From Amyelois transitella (taxonomy: Eukaryota; Arthropoda; Insecta; Lepidoptera; Pyralidae): a stretch of DNA of 64,000 bases. Both the position numbers and the translations under genes were made by a program. Each line of letters begins with the position of its first letter. Positions within the stretch are counted from its first letter, which is position 1. This document shows, in pieces, positions 35,486-45,121 of the stretch. The stretch lies in the NCBI RefSeq assembly GCF_032362555.1, contig NC_083505.1:9167501-9231500 (forward strand), read 5' to 3'. The notes under the pieces were generated by a model. That model had not been told where the DNA came from. It saw only the letters and a program-made list of their open reading frames with translations, and did no database searches.

Positions 35486-35771
35486 TTTAAGTTGTAGTAG
35501 AAGCGCGGAAGCAGTCTATTATTTACGGAAATTCGTATACATCTACGCGTGAATATAAAAAAAAAAAACAAATACCCGTGAATGATAAATCTATGCGTTG
35601 TAACAAATTTTATAGTGTCCTGCACTGAGTAAATGAAAATAATAAAAACCTTTTTGATTAGATATCTACATGAAAAAAAGCTGTTGTCAAGGGCAACTAC
35701 AGTAAAATAAAAGAAATAGTTCAATTTGAATTGATATCAATTGCCTCTTATTTTTGTAAAGTTTTCAAAAA

Positions 35772-37139
35772 ATGCAACATTTAGTTCGTTGTTTCTGTAA
35801 GAAAACTATCAATTTTCGTTATTTTACAATAAATTATCCTATGTTCGGGCATAGATGGTTTCCCGATCCAGCGTATGTAAAACAGTTTGAAGGAACCGTC
35901 ATGTTCCCAAGTGAAACTACGGAGAAGTACTATAGAAAGATATACAATTCCATGTTGAAACCAGTGGAACGAAAACTACAGAATATGTGGATTAATTTTG
36001 GTCCTCAACATCCTGCCGCTCATGGCGTTCTCCGTCTCATACTGGAACTGGATGGAGAAACTGTAGTTAGGGCCGACTCGCACATCGGATTTCTACATCG
36101 AGCGACCGAGAAACTAATGGAAAACAAACATTATAACCAAAGCTTGCCATATATGGATCGAATGGACTATGTCTCTACGATCTCTAATGAAGTCGGCTTT
36201 TGCATAGCAGTTGAAACATTACTGAATATAGAAGTACCTCCAAGAGCTAAAGCCATACGTGTTTTGGGGAACGAGCTGTGTCGAATAGCAAACCATTTAC
36301 TCAATATATCGGGCACAATTTTAGATGCAGGTGGTATCACACCTTTTTTTTGGATGTGCGAAGAACGAGAAAAAATTTACGAGTTATTTGAAAGGCTGTG
36401 TGGTGCTCGAGTTCATTGCGCATACGTGCGTCCCGGTGGCGTGTCTCAAGATATGCCTATTGGTTTTATGGATGATGTTCATGAATTGTGCATGAAGATG
36501 GGTGAACGCTGTGATGAAACAGAAGATGTAGCGACTGGCAACAGGCTTTATTATGCTAGGACTGCTGGTATCGGAGTACTCACTGCGCATGATGCCATTA
36601 GTTTAGGATTTACGGGGCCTATGTTACGATGTACCGGTGTAAAATGGGACATAAGAATTGCTCACCCATATGATGGTTATGATTTGTACGAATTTGATGC
36701 TGTTGTGGGAACTTTTGGTGATAGTTACGATCGCCATTTGCTGCGTTTGGAAGAACTGCGGCAGTCCCTGCGAATTATCGATCAAGTAATTAATACAATG
36801 CCCGAGGGTGAAGTTAAGACCGACGACTCCAAAATATGTCTCCCTTCTAGGAAAGAGATGAAAACGTCTATGGAATCACTCATTCATCATTTCAAGTTGT
36901 GCACTGAAGGTTACCCTGTACCTCCTGGATCTACTTATGCTGCGGTTGAATGTCCGAAAGGCGAATTAGGTGTATATATGGTAGCTGACGGTACATCGAA
37001 ACCTTACAGGGTTCATTTGAGACCTTGTTCATATACACATCTAATGGCACTCTCGGTAATGGCGCCTAAATTGATGCTTTCTGATGTAGCTGTACTTATT
37101 GCCACTATAGATATTGTATTTGGCGATATAGATCGTTGA
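35772..37139 (+). CDS. Intronless NDUFS2-like complex I 49-kDa subunit (retrogene candidate)
   Basis: One uninterrupted frame of 455 residues covers the whole subunit, close to human NDUFS2 (463). The N-terminus (MQHLVRCFCKKTINFRYF) is basic and without acidic residues, as in a mitochondrial import signal. Core motifs of the quinone-site subunit are kept: NFGPQHPAAHGVLR (histidines 80 and 84), LHRATEKL (R110, the place of the methylated arginine in mammals), YMDRMDYVS (Y123), LDAGG (D165), MKTSMESLIHHFKL and the end DIVFGDIDR. Yet the protein differs from usual NDUFS2 at many positions that are normally nearly fixed, for example GFLHRATEKL for G(L)LHRGTEKL, and RPCSYTHLM where APGFAHLA is usual. 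Full length, no introns and fast divergence suggest a retrotransposed paralogue under selection, as with the testis-biased ND-49 paralogue of Drosophila. It would act in complex I of the inner mitochondrial membrane. A second, intron-containing NDUFS2 is expected elsewhere in the genome. Confidence 0.95.
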   Translation: MQHLVRCFCKKTINFRYFTINYPMFGHRWFPDPAYVKQFEGTVMFPSETTEKYYRKIYNSMLKPVERKLQNMWINFGPQHPAAHGVLRLILELDGETVVRADSHIGFLHRATEKLMENKHYNQSLPYMDRMDYVSTISNEVGFCIAVETLLNIEVPPRAKAIRVLGNELCRIANHLLNISGTILDAGGITPFFWMCEEREKIYELFERLCGARVHCAYVRPGGVSQDMPIGFMDDVHELCMKMGERCDETEDVATGNRLYYARTAGIGVLTAHDAISLGFTGPMLRCTGVKWDIRIAHPYDGYDLYEFDAVVGTFGDSYDRHLLRLEELRQSLRIIDQVINTMPEGEVKTDDSKICLPSRKEMKTSMESLIHHFKLCTEGYPVPPGSTYAAVECPKGELGVYMVADGTSKPYRVHLRPCSYTHLMALSVMAPKLMLSDVAVLIATIDIVFGDIDR

Positions 37140-37178
37140 TTTTTCACAAAAATGTATTCCTCCTCAGCTGCGTGGCAG

Positions 37179-37184
37179 AATAAA
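37179..37184 (+). terminator. Polyadenylation signal of the NDUFS2 copy
   Basis: AATAAA lies 40 bases after the stop codon. It supports the copy being transcribed with its own 3' end, or having kept that of the parent mRNA. Confidence 0.55.
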
Positions 37185-37450
37185 TTATAATGTCCTATCT
37201 TCTTACCTATGTAGGTAAGTAGGTAGTAATAAATATGTATTTATTCAATTAAATATTTAATTTAAAAATAATATCTTGTATTTATTAATTGTAGACTGTA
37301 CTGACTGACCTAACTACCTATCGAAGTACACAGTCTTGTAGATACCTTATAAGATAGAATGCCAACTCAACATGTTGAGAGCAATTAGAGAAAAAATATT
37401 ATATTTTGATGGCTAACATTGAAAGAACATACATACATACATACATAAAA

Positions 37451-38694
37451 TCACGCCTCTTTCTCGGAGGGGTAGGCAGAGACTACCTCTTTCCACTTGC
37501 CAAGATCTCTGCATACTTCCTTCGCTTCATCCACATTCATAACTCTCTTTATACAAGCTCGGCGGTTTCGGGTACTTTTGACCTGACCCTTTACCAGGAC
37601 GTCCTTAATTTGATCAAGATACGTTCGTCTAGGTCTTCCCACTCCGACCTTTCCCTCCATACTCTCCTTGTAAATCTGCTTAGTCAACCTGCTTTCATTC
37701 ATCCTCTCCACATGACCGAACCATCTTAACATACCTTTTCTATTCCTGTAACTACATCTTCTTTCACATCACAACATTCCCTTATCACGCTGTTCCTTAT
37801 CCGGTCACTCAATTTCACACCCAACATACTCCTTAACGCTCTTATTTCCACTGCATTTATTCTGCTTTCGTGCTTCTTTTGCCATACCCAACTTTCACTC
37901 CCATACATTAATGTCGGGACCAACACGCCCCTGTGCACAGCCAGTCGAGCCTTTTTGGATAGTTTCTGACTGCTCATAAAGGCATGCAAAGCTCCATTCA
38001 CCATGTTCCCCGCGTTCACTCTCCTTTCAATATCACTATCATATTTGCCATCTGATGGAAACTTTGATCCTAGATATACAAACTCTTTCACTTGCTCAAC
38101 TTTTTCCCCTCCAATCAAAATATTACATGCTGTAATTTCTTTCTCCATTTCAAAAACCAGTGTTTTAGTTTTACTTACGTTCCCTTTCATTCCTTTCTCT
38201 TTTAAAGCTTCATGCGTAAAGTTTACCATCTCCTGTAACTCCTCCGCTGATGACGCCAGTATAACCTGATCGTCGGCATAGAGCAGACATTTGACGAGTA
38301 ACTCATTCATCCTTAATCCACTTTCAGACTCTTTCAAATCTGTCAAACAACTATCCATAAATAGGTTGAACAGCCACGGTGACGCAACACATCCTTGCCT
38401 AACGCCTTTCTCAATCTTAAACCACTCAGTGTGCGCTCCGTTTATCCTGACACAAGCACTCGAATCCTCATATAAGGATTTCAGTGCTCGTATTAAGAGA
38501 CTGCTCACCCCATGCATAGAAAGTGCTGACCACAATTCATTCCTCTCAACTCTGTCATAGGCCTTTTCCAGATCTACGAATGTGCAATAGACTTTTTGAC
38601 TGTTGGCCAAAAACTTTTCGGCTATGCACCGCAAGGAAAAGACCTGATCAGTACATCCCATTCCCTTTCGAAATCCCGCTTGAGCATCCCACAT
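37451..38694 (-). pseudogene. LINE reverse transcriptase remnant, frameshifted
   Basis: The first frame (38694-37726) encodes the palm and thumb of a reverse transcriptase: motif A FVDLEKAYDRV, then 'GVRQGCVASPWLFNLFMD' and the catalytic LLYADDQVILAS (YADD), followed by 'LVPTLMYGSESW'. A loss of about one base near 37730 shifts it into the second frame (37732-37451), with the usual C-terminal LINE block LRWFGHVERM and 'GRPRRTYLDQI'. The endonuclease domain and N-terminal RT fingers are missing. It is dead as a coding unit. Confidence 0.9.
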
Positions 38695-38720
38695 TTTGTC
38701 AACTACTACTACTACTACTA

Positions 38721-38765
38721 CTAGTTAGCTAGCTAGTCAGTACAACTGACTAGCTAGCTAACTAG
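38721..38765. other. Perfect 21-bp hairpin at the LINE 5' junction
   Basis: CTAGTTAGCTAGCTAGTCAG followed by T pairs exactly with its complement ending at 38765, leaving a three-base loop. It is built from TAGC units and abuts a (CTA)n run on one side and the target duplication on the other. No other LINE copy here shows it. Confidence 0.85.
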
Positions 38766-39237
38766 CTACATTGAAAGAAATCTTGCATTGGGAAACTAGA
38801 TTAATGTGTGACTATGATTTAAGCTGCGTTCCCTTTTCCTTGCCAGATAACACGGTTATGGAGGTCAGATGTGATTGGAGTTACACCTTGAATTGAATAG
38901 CCACCAGACGTTCCCTTGGGTCATGGTCATAGACGGTCCCTCGGTTCTTTAAATTTCTCTATAAATAAGAAGGGTGATAGTGTTGAGTTGATATTAAAAA
39001 ATTAACTTCACGGTCACGGTTGCCGGAGTTGTCAAAAGAGGTCAGACACATATCACCATCATTTAACTTTGCTACTAGATAAATGTGCCTATTCTACAGA
39101 TTGAAAACATTATTTAGGTATATGTCTGTGGGCTATTACCTTAATCGACTCTTAATAAAATCTATGAGAAATAGGTGGTCCTATCGGGTTGTAAGTCTAA
39201 AAAAATATCGTTTGTGCTGTACATAGGTTCTTATTAC

Positions 39238-39479
39238 ATACATACATACATAAAATCACGCCTCTTTCCCGGAGGGGTAGGCAGAGACTACCTCTTTCCA
39301 CTTGCCACGATCTCTGCATACTTCCTTCGCTTCATCCACATTCATAACTCTCTTCATACAAGCTCGGTTTCGGGTACTGTTGACCTGACCCTTTACCAGG
39401 ACGTCCTTAATTTGATCAAGATACGTTCGTCTAGGTCTTCCCACTCCGACCTTTCCCTCCACACTCTCCTTGTTTATCT
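39238..39479 (-). mobile_element. Short LINE 3' fragment with 14-bp target duplication
   Basis: The fragment is nearly identical to the end of the element at 37428-38767, covering only its last 75 or so codons and (ATGT)n tail. It is bounded by TAGGTTCTTATTAC at 39224-39237 and 39480-39493, a perfect 14-bp target duplication. Near identity to the neighbour and perfect duplications point to recent insertion. Confidence 0.92.
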
Positions 39480-39493
39480 TAGGTTCTTATTAC

Positions 39494-40530
39494 TTTTTCC
39501 AAAATGTGTTTTTGATCGACTATATTAATGATTTTTGTCGAGTGCAAGCACGAGTGTTACAATAACGGATTTGGTGACGGATATTGTTCCAAAAAGTCCC
39601 GAGAATGGACGAAGTAAATCACCCATAGCTGGTACTCGAGGAACGAGGACAACCGAGGATTGACGTGGGATTAACTTAATTTCGACACAGGCAATAAATG
39701 AAGAAGTTTGATTGTCACAATCACAACGATTTATTTTTCATAATTCTTCATCAAATGCCACAAGGGAGAAAAGAACAAAAATATTGTCATTGTCACTTTT
39801 CAATTTAATCTGTCAATGTCACGTTGACAGTCATTCTTTCACGCTTGCCAGCATAGAATTTTTGCCCGTAATTTTGAAATTAATAGGAATCGAAACGTGA
39901 ACGTGATTATTTCTTTTTTTTTAAATTTCGGGATTCCAAGTATCAAAGGCAGCCGGAACAGAACCAATGACATAAACCTACTTTTTCCAAATTCGAAAGA
40001 ACTATTTTTGTTCACCTGTCCTATTAGGTGCCATGACAATGACGGACGATTTCTATTGAATACTAGTTATTGCCTGCGATTTCATCCCCCGTAAAACAAA
40101 ATCTGCGTAACCTTAAGTGTAAAATTTGCTCTTTAAACTATAAGACTCAGGAATACCTTACCCAAAGACTTCAGACGGACATCCAACAGGCATAAGTTTA
40201 AGGGAAAAGTACATTGTTTTTTCTTCATTATAATATTTATGTATGTTTATCTATATTCTTATTTATGTATGTTTATGAATTAAACAATTGTGTATTTTTT
40301 TCTTGCATTATCACCGGATAATTTATCTGTTTGCTATTTTCTTGATGTTGACTGGTAGAGAATGCTATTAGCACTAATTCTACCTATTGTACCTTTGAAG
40401 TTCAATAAAGTTTTAAATATAATTATAGGTACCTAATTGGACGAATATTAAATATATTATTCAAATATATCTTTATTATTTATCAACTTAATGGAATCTA
40501 TAATAGACCAAAAATTATATTAAAGTATTA
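39494..40530. other. Intergenic with an orphan promoter-like cluster
   Basis: No gene is supported. Between about 39784 and 39836 are several TGTCA/TGACA units (gtcattgtcactt, ctgtcaatgtcacgttgaca), as found upstream of housekeeping genes in this window, but no convincing exon follows. Confidence 0.4.
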
Positions 40531-40534
40531 ACCT

Positions 40535-40697
40535 TGTAGCGGGAGCGATGTTTCAGTTCGACCACCACCAAAGGGATAATCTTCCGCCAGGCTAGGTGTT
40601 ATGCCTGGTGAACCGCGGCTCCCTAGGCATAACACGTAGCCTGGCGGAAGATCTTCCATTTGGTGGCCGATCGAGCCGAATCATTGCTCCCGCTACA
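40535..40697. mobile_element. 163-bp foldback MITE
   Basis: The ends TGTAGCGGGAGC and GCTCCCGCTACA are perfect inverted repeats, and the complementarity continues with a few mismatches for about 70 bases per arm (e.g. ATCTTCCGCCAGGCTA in both senses), leaving a short GC-rich loop (ccgcggctcc). It is flanked by ACCT on both sides (40531-40534 and 40698-40701), a probable 4-bp target duplication. It has no coding capacity and could fold into one long hairpin RNA. Confidence 0.85.
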
Positions 40698-41029
40698 ACC
40701 TAACAAATTTGATATAAAATCAACACAATATTTACAAATTGAATAGAGATTCCAACGCCTCGCCACGAGGCAGGGTGTTTAATTGTTAATTTAAAATTTA
40801 TATATTTAAAATTAATAGTTTAAATTTAGTGGGAGTAGTGGAGGGAGAAAACTTTGTAATTTTTAAATTGGATCTAACAAAACACCTATAAGAAAATTGC
40901 ATTCCAACCGAAGCAATAGTTTTTGTGTTATGCAAATACAAACATGCAGACAGATAGTAATTCTAAAAACCACATCTTTGGCCATATTAAATAAATCAAA
41001 AATAGACGAAAGAGGGTATGTTCACGCCT

Positions 41030-41200
41030 GTGACTGTTATTTTCCTTGACAGTTAACAGACTAAAAACTCAATACGACGATATTGGGAATATTTTAGTGA
41101 AGGTTGGTTACACTTTGGCTGTTCTGTCATTCAACCAACGCCCGTCACCTGTCCTGTCAGTCATTCTTTGATATTTTGATGTTTAATAGACTTATTGCTT
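41030..41200 (+). promoter_or_regulatory. Probable promoter of the sorting nexin gene
   Basis: Directly upstream of the first coding exon lie 'ccttgacagttaacagac', 'ttctgtcattcaacc' and 'cacctgtcctgtcagtcatt', a cluster of TGACA/TGTCA units. No TATA box is evident. Confidence 0.4.
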
Positions 41201-41275
41201 TTGTTTGTTTTTACGGATAAAGATTTTTAAATAAATTTGAACGCCCGTAATAGTAAATTATTTTATGAAACAATC

Positions 41276-44142
41276 ATGTTAAAGTTTGAAATAGTTTCGT
41301 CGAGAACTGTGGAAGGTGATGAGAAGAAATTTGTGGCATACATGATGCAAGCAAGTCGGAACAACAAAGGAGTCAACGAAATGTATGATACAGATCCAGC
41401 GAATGTAGAAAGGCGTTATACCAATTTTCTGGAATTATACAATGGCTTGAGAAAGGAATATCCTTCATTGCTTAGTGGTGTATCGTTTCCTAGAAAGGTA
41501 ATTTCCCTTTTATGTAGGTAAGTATATCATTGTTACTACGTCATGAAGAACAGAACAATGTCAGGAAGCTATTTAATTACCTACCTATGCATATTGTATA
41601 CGTATTAGGCACTTTGTGTTTGATAGAGCGTAAGTAATTAGCTGAGTGTGTACCAATTCTTGTGCAATACTTTCCTTTTTTACCTTTACAAAATGATTAA
41701 TAGGTAAATTTAAGTACCTGCATTGTTCTTATCTGCACATATACCTAAATGACGTAAGTTTTTGTTTTTGATGATTTTTCAATACTGTACTTAACCATAT
41801 GAATATCATATTGTTATACTGTTACCTTTGTGATAATGGATAGGTACTTCAGAATGACAAATAATATCACAAAAAAGTGGTAATTAGAATTTTTCCTAGT
41901 ACAACTGCCTAAAAATTTGACATGATGATAAAAGAAACAATTGGTTATTTGAGACTTCACAGTTCATAAGGCTGTTAGTTTTTTTTATAATCTTTTAATG
42001 TGGAGTTAAAATTGTTAGGAATTATAATTGAACGATTTTAATAAGAATAATCCTAGGATTAAGATTAATTAATTAAGAAATATAATTCTCAGGAGATTTA
42101 AAAATAATTTACAACATGAACTTTCAGTTTGTATGAAAACTAAATTTAGATCTTAATTTTCTGTATTATAAAATTTCAGATGATGGTGGGTAATTTTGAT
42201 CCAGATTTGATATCATCAAGATGTTCTGCCTTTGAGTCATTGCTAGAGCTGATCGCAAGTGAATCCCGATTAAGAGAATCTCCGGCAGCCATAACATTTT
42301 TTCAGGATACTGAATTAAATGAGGCAAAAAGGCTCATACATGAAGAGAAGTATGATAAAGCCCTGTCTATTTTAGAAACCAGTTTCAAACTATTAAATAA
42401 GGTAAGAATATATTTGAATAAAATCATCTTCAAAACTTAATTTATTAAGTTATAGACCATATCTTATAATGTTAAAATAATTGGTCTTAATGCTTAGTCA
42501 TAGACTAGTTTTAGCAAATATTTATACATATATATAAACGATATTATCCCACTTGCCATGATTCCTGCATACTTCTTTGGCTTCATCCACATTCATAACT
42601 CTTCATGCCAGTTGGTCGAATTTGGATAACTTGACCTATTATTAATATTACTAATATGTTTTTCAGGTGTACACAGACAGGTCTCGCGTTGTGCTCTGTG
42701 CTCTATGCCGCATCGTAGCCTGTGCGGGCGCCAGCGGCGGGGCGCTCGCGGGCCCCGTGGAGCGCTGGGCACAACTAGCGCTGCGCCGGTACGAAGCCGT
42801 CAGCGACAGCGATCTTCTGCTCATTTACATTCCGTTGCTGCACACTTGTATATCTATATGGTGAGTCAGATTTCTGTTATGTTTAATGTGAAAATTTTAA
42901 AAAGCATTGTTTTGCAATTTTTTTATGAATAAAATGCAGTCTTTGCTTCCAGTAACATATATATGTATTGTCATTGGAACGGAGGCATTCTTTGTACAGT
43001 TGTAGTGAGACTGAAGATTTTCTGTTAACTATTGCTTTTTGAGATTTTTTGAAATAAATTCAAAGGTCTGTCGAGGTACAAGCAATACATAATAACATCT
43101 GCACAACTTCTCTATTTCGCGGGTTAACAATCGAAAGGTGAAAAAAATATTTATAGATTGGAGTTTATTGTTAATATGATAGGTACTTAAAGTATATTAT
43201 ACTAGTTTTGTAGGTTAATCTCAAGCTAATATTTACCTTCCTTATCTTTTATTGCTTGAAGATTACGATGTTTACATTACATTATCATTATACTCGTAGA
43301 TGTAAAGCTTTAGTAACAACCTAAATTACATCGGAAGCCGTGACGCGATTTAGATTACAAAGTCTTTAAAGTATTATTCTTACAGTTGAGATACACACAT
43401 ATGTCATGATATCATATACATATATATGTCATGATATAGATATCATGAAAAGACAGCCAAATGTCACATAATCACAAAGGCCTTTATGATGGATTCGAAA
43501 TTCAGAGATAGTGACGGGTTGTTAGCCCAGCGCTATAATAAGGCTCTCCCTATAATTACATTAACAATTCGCATAGAAATAAAATCAACTGGCACACACT
43601 ATATTTTCTTAATTAATAGAATAGCTCAAAAGTTGCTTTATATGCATGGATGGAGCAGTGAAGTACTACTCAACAAAGATACATAATATGTAATAAAGAT
43701 ATCCTAAGCTTGTTTCGGGTTTCGTTTTGTTTGTAAAATTATTGCCAGGTGATATTGACTAATAAAAAATATGCTCGAATTGATCACCTCCTCATTTTTT
43801 GAAGTCAAAAAATATTTTTTCTAATCAGATCATAAATACCAAAGAAGATACATAAAAATACATATACACAATACGATACATACATAAAATAACACAGTTG
43901 ACTTGAAAAAATTCTTGAAGTTGGTTTAAAAAACAGTAACATTATTAAATCACTTAGGTAGTTTGTTTTGTTTAATATTTTCGTGTTTTCAAAACTTGTT
44001 TTGTTTTCATTTCAGGGAGACCCTAGGCAGAGATAAATCGAAACTAGTTGAGGAGTTAAATGCTCTTCGCAAGAGAGGTATGAAGGTGGATTCAGTGGCC
44101 AGTCTCATGGACGCTGTCGACGAGTTAAATCCTACAGTATAA
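41276..44142 (+). CDS. Sorting nexin 20/21-like (PX domain plus C-terminal helical domain)
   Basis: There are four exons: 41276-41497, 42180-42401, 42667-42860 and 44016-44142. Phases are 0, 0 and 2, total 254 residues. Residues 1-110 form a PX domain, the phosphoinositide-binding fold: 'LKFEIVSSRTVEGDEKKFVA', the basic ERRYTNFLELYNGL motif that contacts the lipid, and the proline-containing SFPRK loop. 'CSAFESLLELIASESRLRES' ends it. The remainder (from about 115) is a helical repeat domain (TPR-like PXB) as in SNX20 and SNX21, closing with 'LNALRKRGMKVDSVASLMDA'. The protein should bind PI3P-type lipids on early endosomes and sort cargo. Human SNX20/21 are longer at the N-terminus; here the start ATG lies at the PX edge, and a stop precedes it closely in frame, so an unseen upstream coding exon is possible but not required. 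Exon 3 is markedly GC-rich. Confidence 0.88.
42541..42640 (-). repeat. LINE 3' fragment in the sorting nexin gene
   Basis: The stretch 'cccacttgccatgattcctg', 'catacttctttggcttcatc' and 'cacattcataactctt' is a diverged copy of the terminal segment of the LINE at 37428-38767. It lies in intron 2, just upstream of exon 3. Confidence 0.75.
43478..43540. repeat. Degraded SINE remnant in sorting nexin intron 3
   Basis: The string 'gattcgaaattcagagatag' followed by 'tgacgggttgttagcccagc' follows the SINE core (gattcaaatagtgacaggtt, gctagcccatcg). Confidence 0.5.
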
Positions 44143-45087
44143 TGTAGTTCTTTTAAGGATAAAGCTTTAACTCTGCTTGCTTAAGGTATGACCTGATATA
44201 AGAAAAAAATTTCAATAACGCGATAAGTTTTTGAGACCTAGTATTATCTGTACTCTCTATCATAAAGGATGTGCTCTGAAGTGAATGTAGTATTTAGAGA
44301 ATCTACTTGATGTAGCATAATATTGAAAGCATAGCATTGAAAATGTCGGGAAATGAGGGCTCCTGTTTTGTAATTTACTAGATTTTATTCTTATTAACAA
44401 TCGGAATTCTGTATCGGGACCTTAAAAGGACAGAAGAAAGAATAAGGTTTTTAGAGAATTTGTTTATGTTTTAAAAAAGATGATAAAAACCACAATCAGA
44501 GTAATATTTTGCGTTTGTGATTCAATTCTATAAAAGGTAAAAATTTTTGTAATTAATTACTTTTAAACGCGTTAAAATCATCATAATGATTTTAGTTGCT
44601 TTTGGTATGAAAGTGGTTCTAAAACAAAAAATGCAACGTAATAATGATCGCACACATTGGCTTTTAAAAAATATAAAATTGAAATTGAAAGAATTTGTCA
44701 ATTCAATTATAGATCTGTGGAATTTTTAAATGTTATTCAAACTTTTTAAGTCCATGTATTTTTACACGACAAAATCATATCAGAGGTCAATTTATTGCTT
44801 TGTTTTATAATCTTCAATCAACCTTTAAGTGATGGGATCTAGGAGAAAATAAAATTAGTGCTTTACTAGTCGTAAAATTAAATAAAAATAAAAAGGTCAC
44901 AAATATAAAAATATAAGCTTTTATATGTGTATATAAGGCACATAATGTATATTATATTCTGAGTTGGTCTTTTTCACCAATAAAGGCGAATCAAAGGAAA
45001 TAATCTCAATATTATATATTTCTCTCTTTGGATAGGTATAGCATGAATGATAACAATAAACAATTATTAAATACATGTACCTATAGA

Positions 45088-45121
45088 GGTAGGCGTGTTT
45101 ATATAGATAAACACGCCTACC
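45088..45121. other. Perfect 15-bp stem-loop
   Basis: GGTAGGCGTGTTTAT, a 4-base loop (atag) and the exact complement. It lies in AT-rich intergenic DNA about 950 bases after the sorting nexin gene. A short stem with a four-base loop suits an RNA or cruciform structure, but no function is visible. Confidence 0.75.

Larger units (their letters stand above)
33058..35771. other. Intergenic between LAT and the NDUFS2 copy
   Basis: The LAT 3' UTR should lie at the left; an AATAAA occurs at 33490-33495. From about 33155 to 33375 is a dispersed repeat with 'tttatcccggagttccagcg' and 'aagtcgcgggcggcc'. The rest is very AT-rich without supportable genes. A minus-orientation SINE copy is at 35275-35485. 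Confidence 0.5.
37428..38767 (-). mobile_element. 5'-truncated LINE (non-LTR retrotransposon) with target duplications
   Basis: The insertion is bounded by the 12-bp direct repeat ACATTGAAAGAA at 37416-37427 and 38768-38779. On the minus strand it ends in an (ATGT)n tail directly after the stop codon of its reading frame. Only the reverse transcriptase C-terminal part is present, and the 5' end carries (TAG)n and a 45-base hairpin before the duplication. This is a typical truncated product of target-primed reverse transcription, with extra sequence at the junction. The clade is probably RTE-like, but that is not certain. Confidence 0.9.

Noticed and set aside
37406-38732. Several plus-strand frames across the LINE
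   Set aside because: Antisense shadows of the reverse transcriptase on the minus strand.
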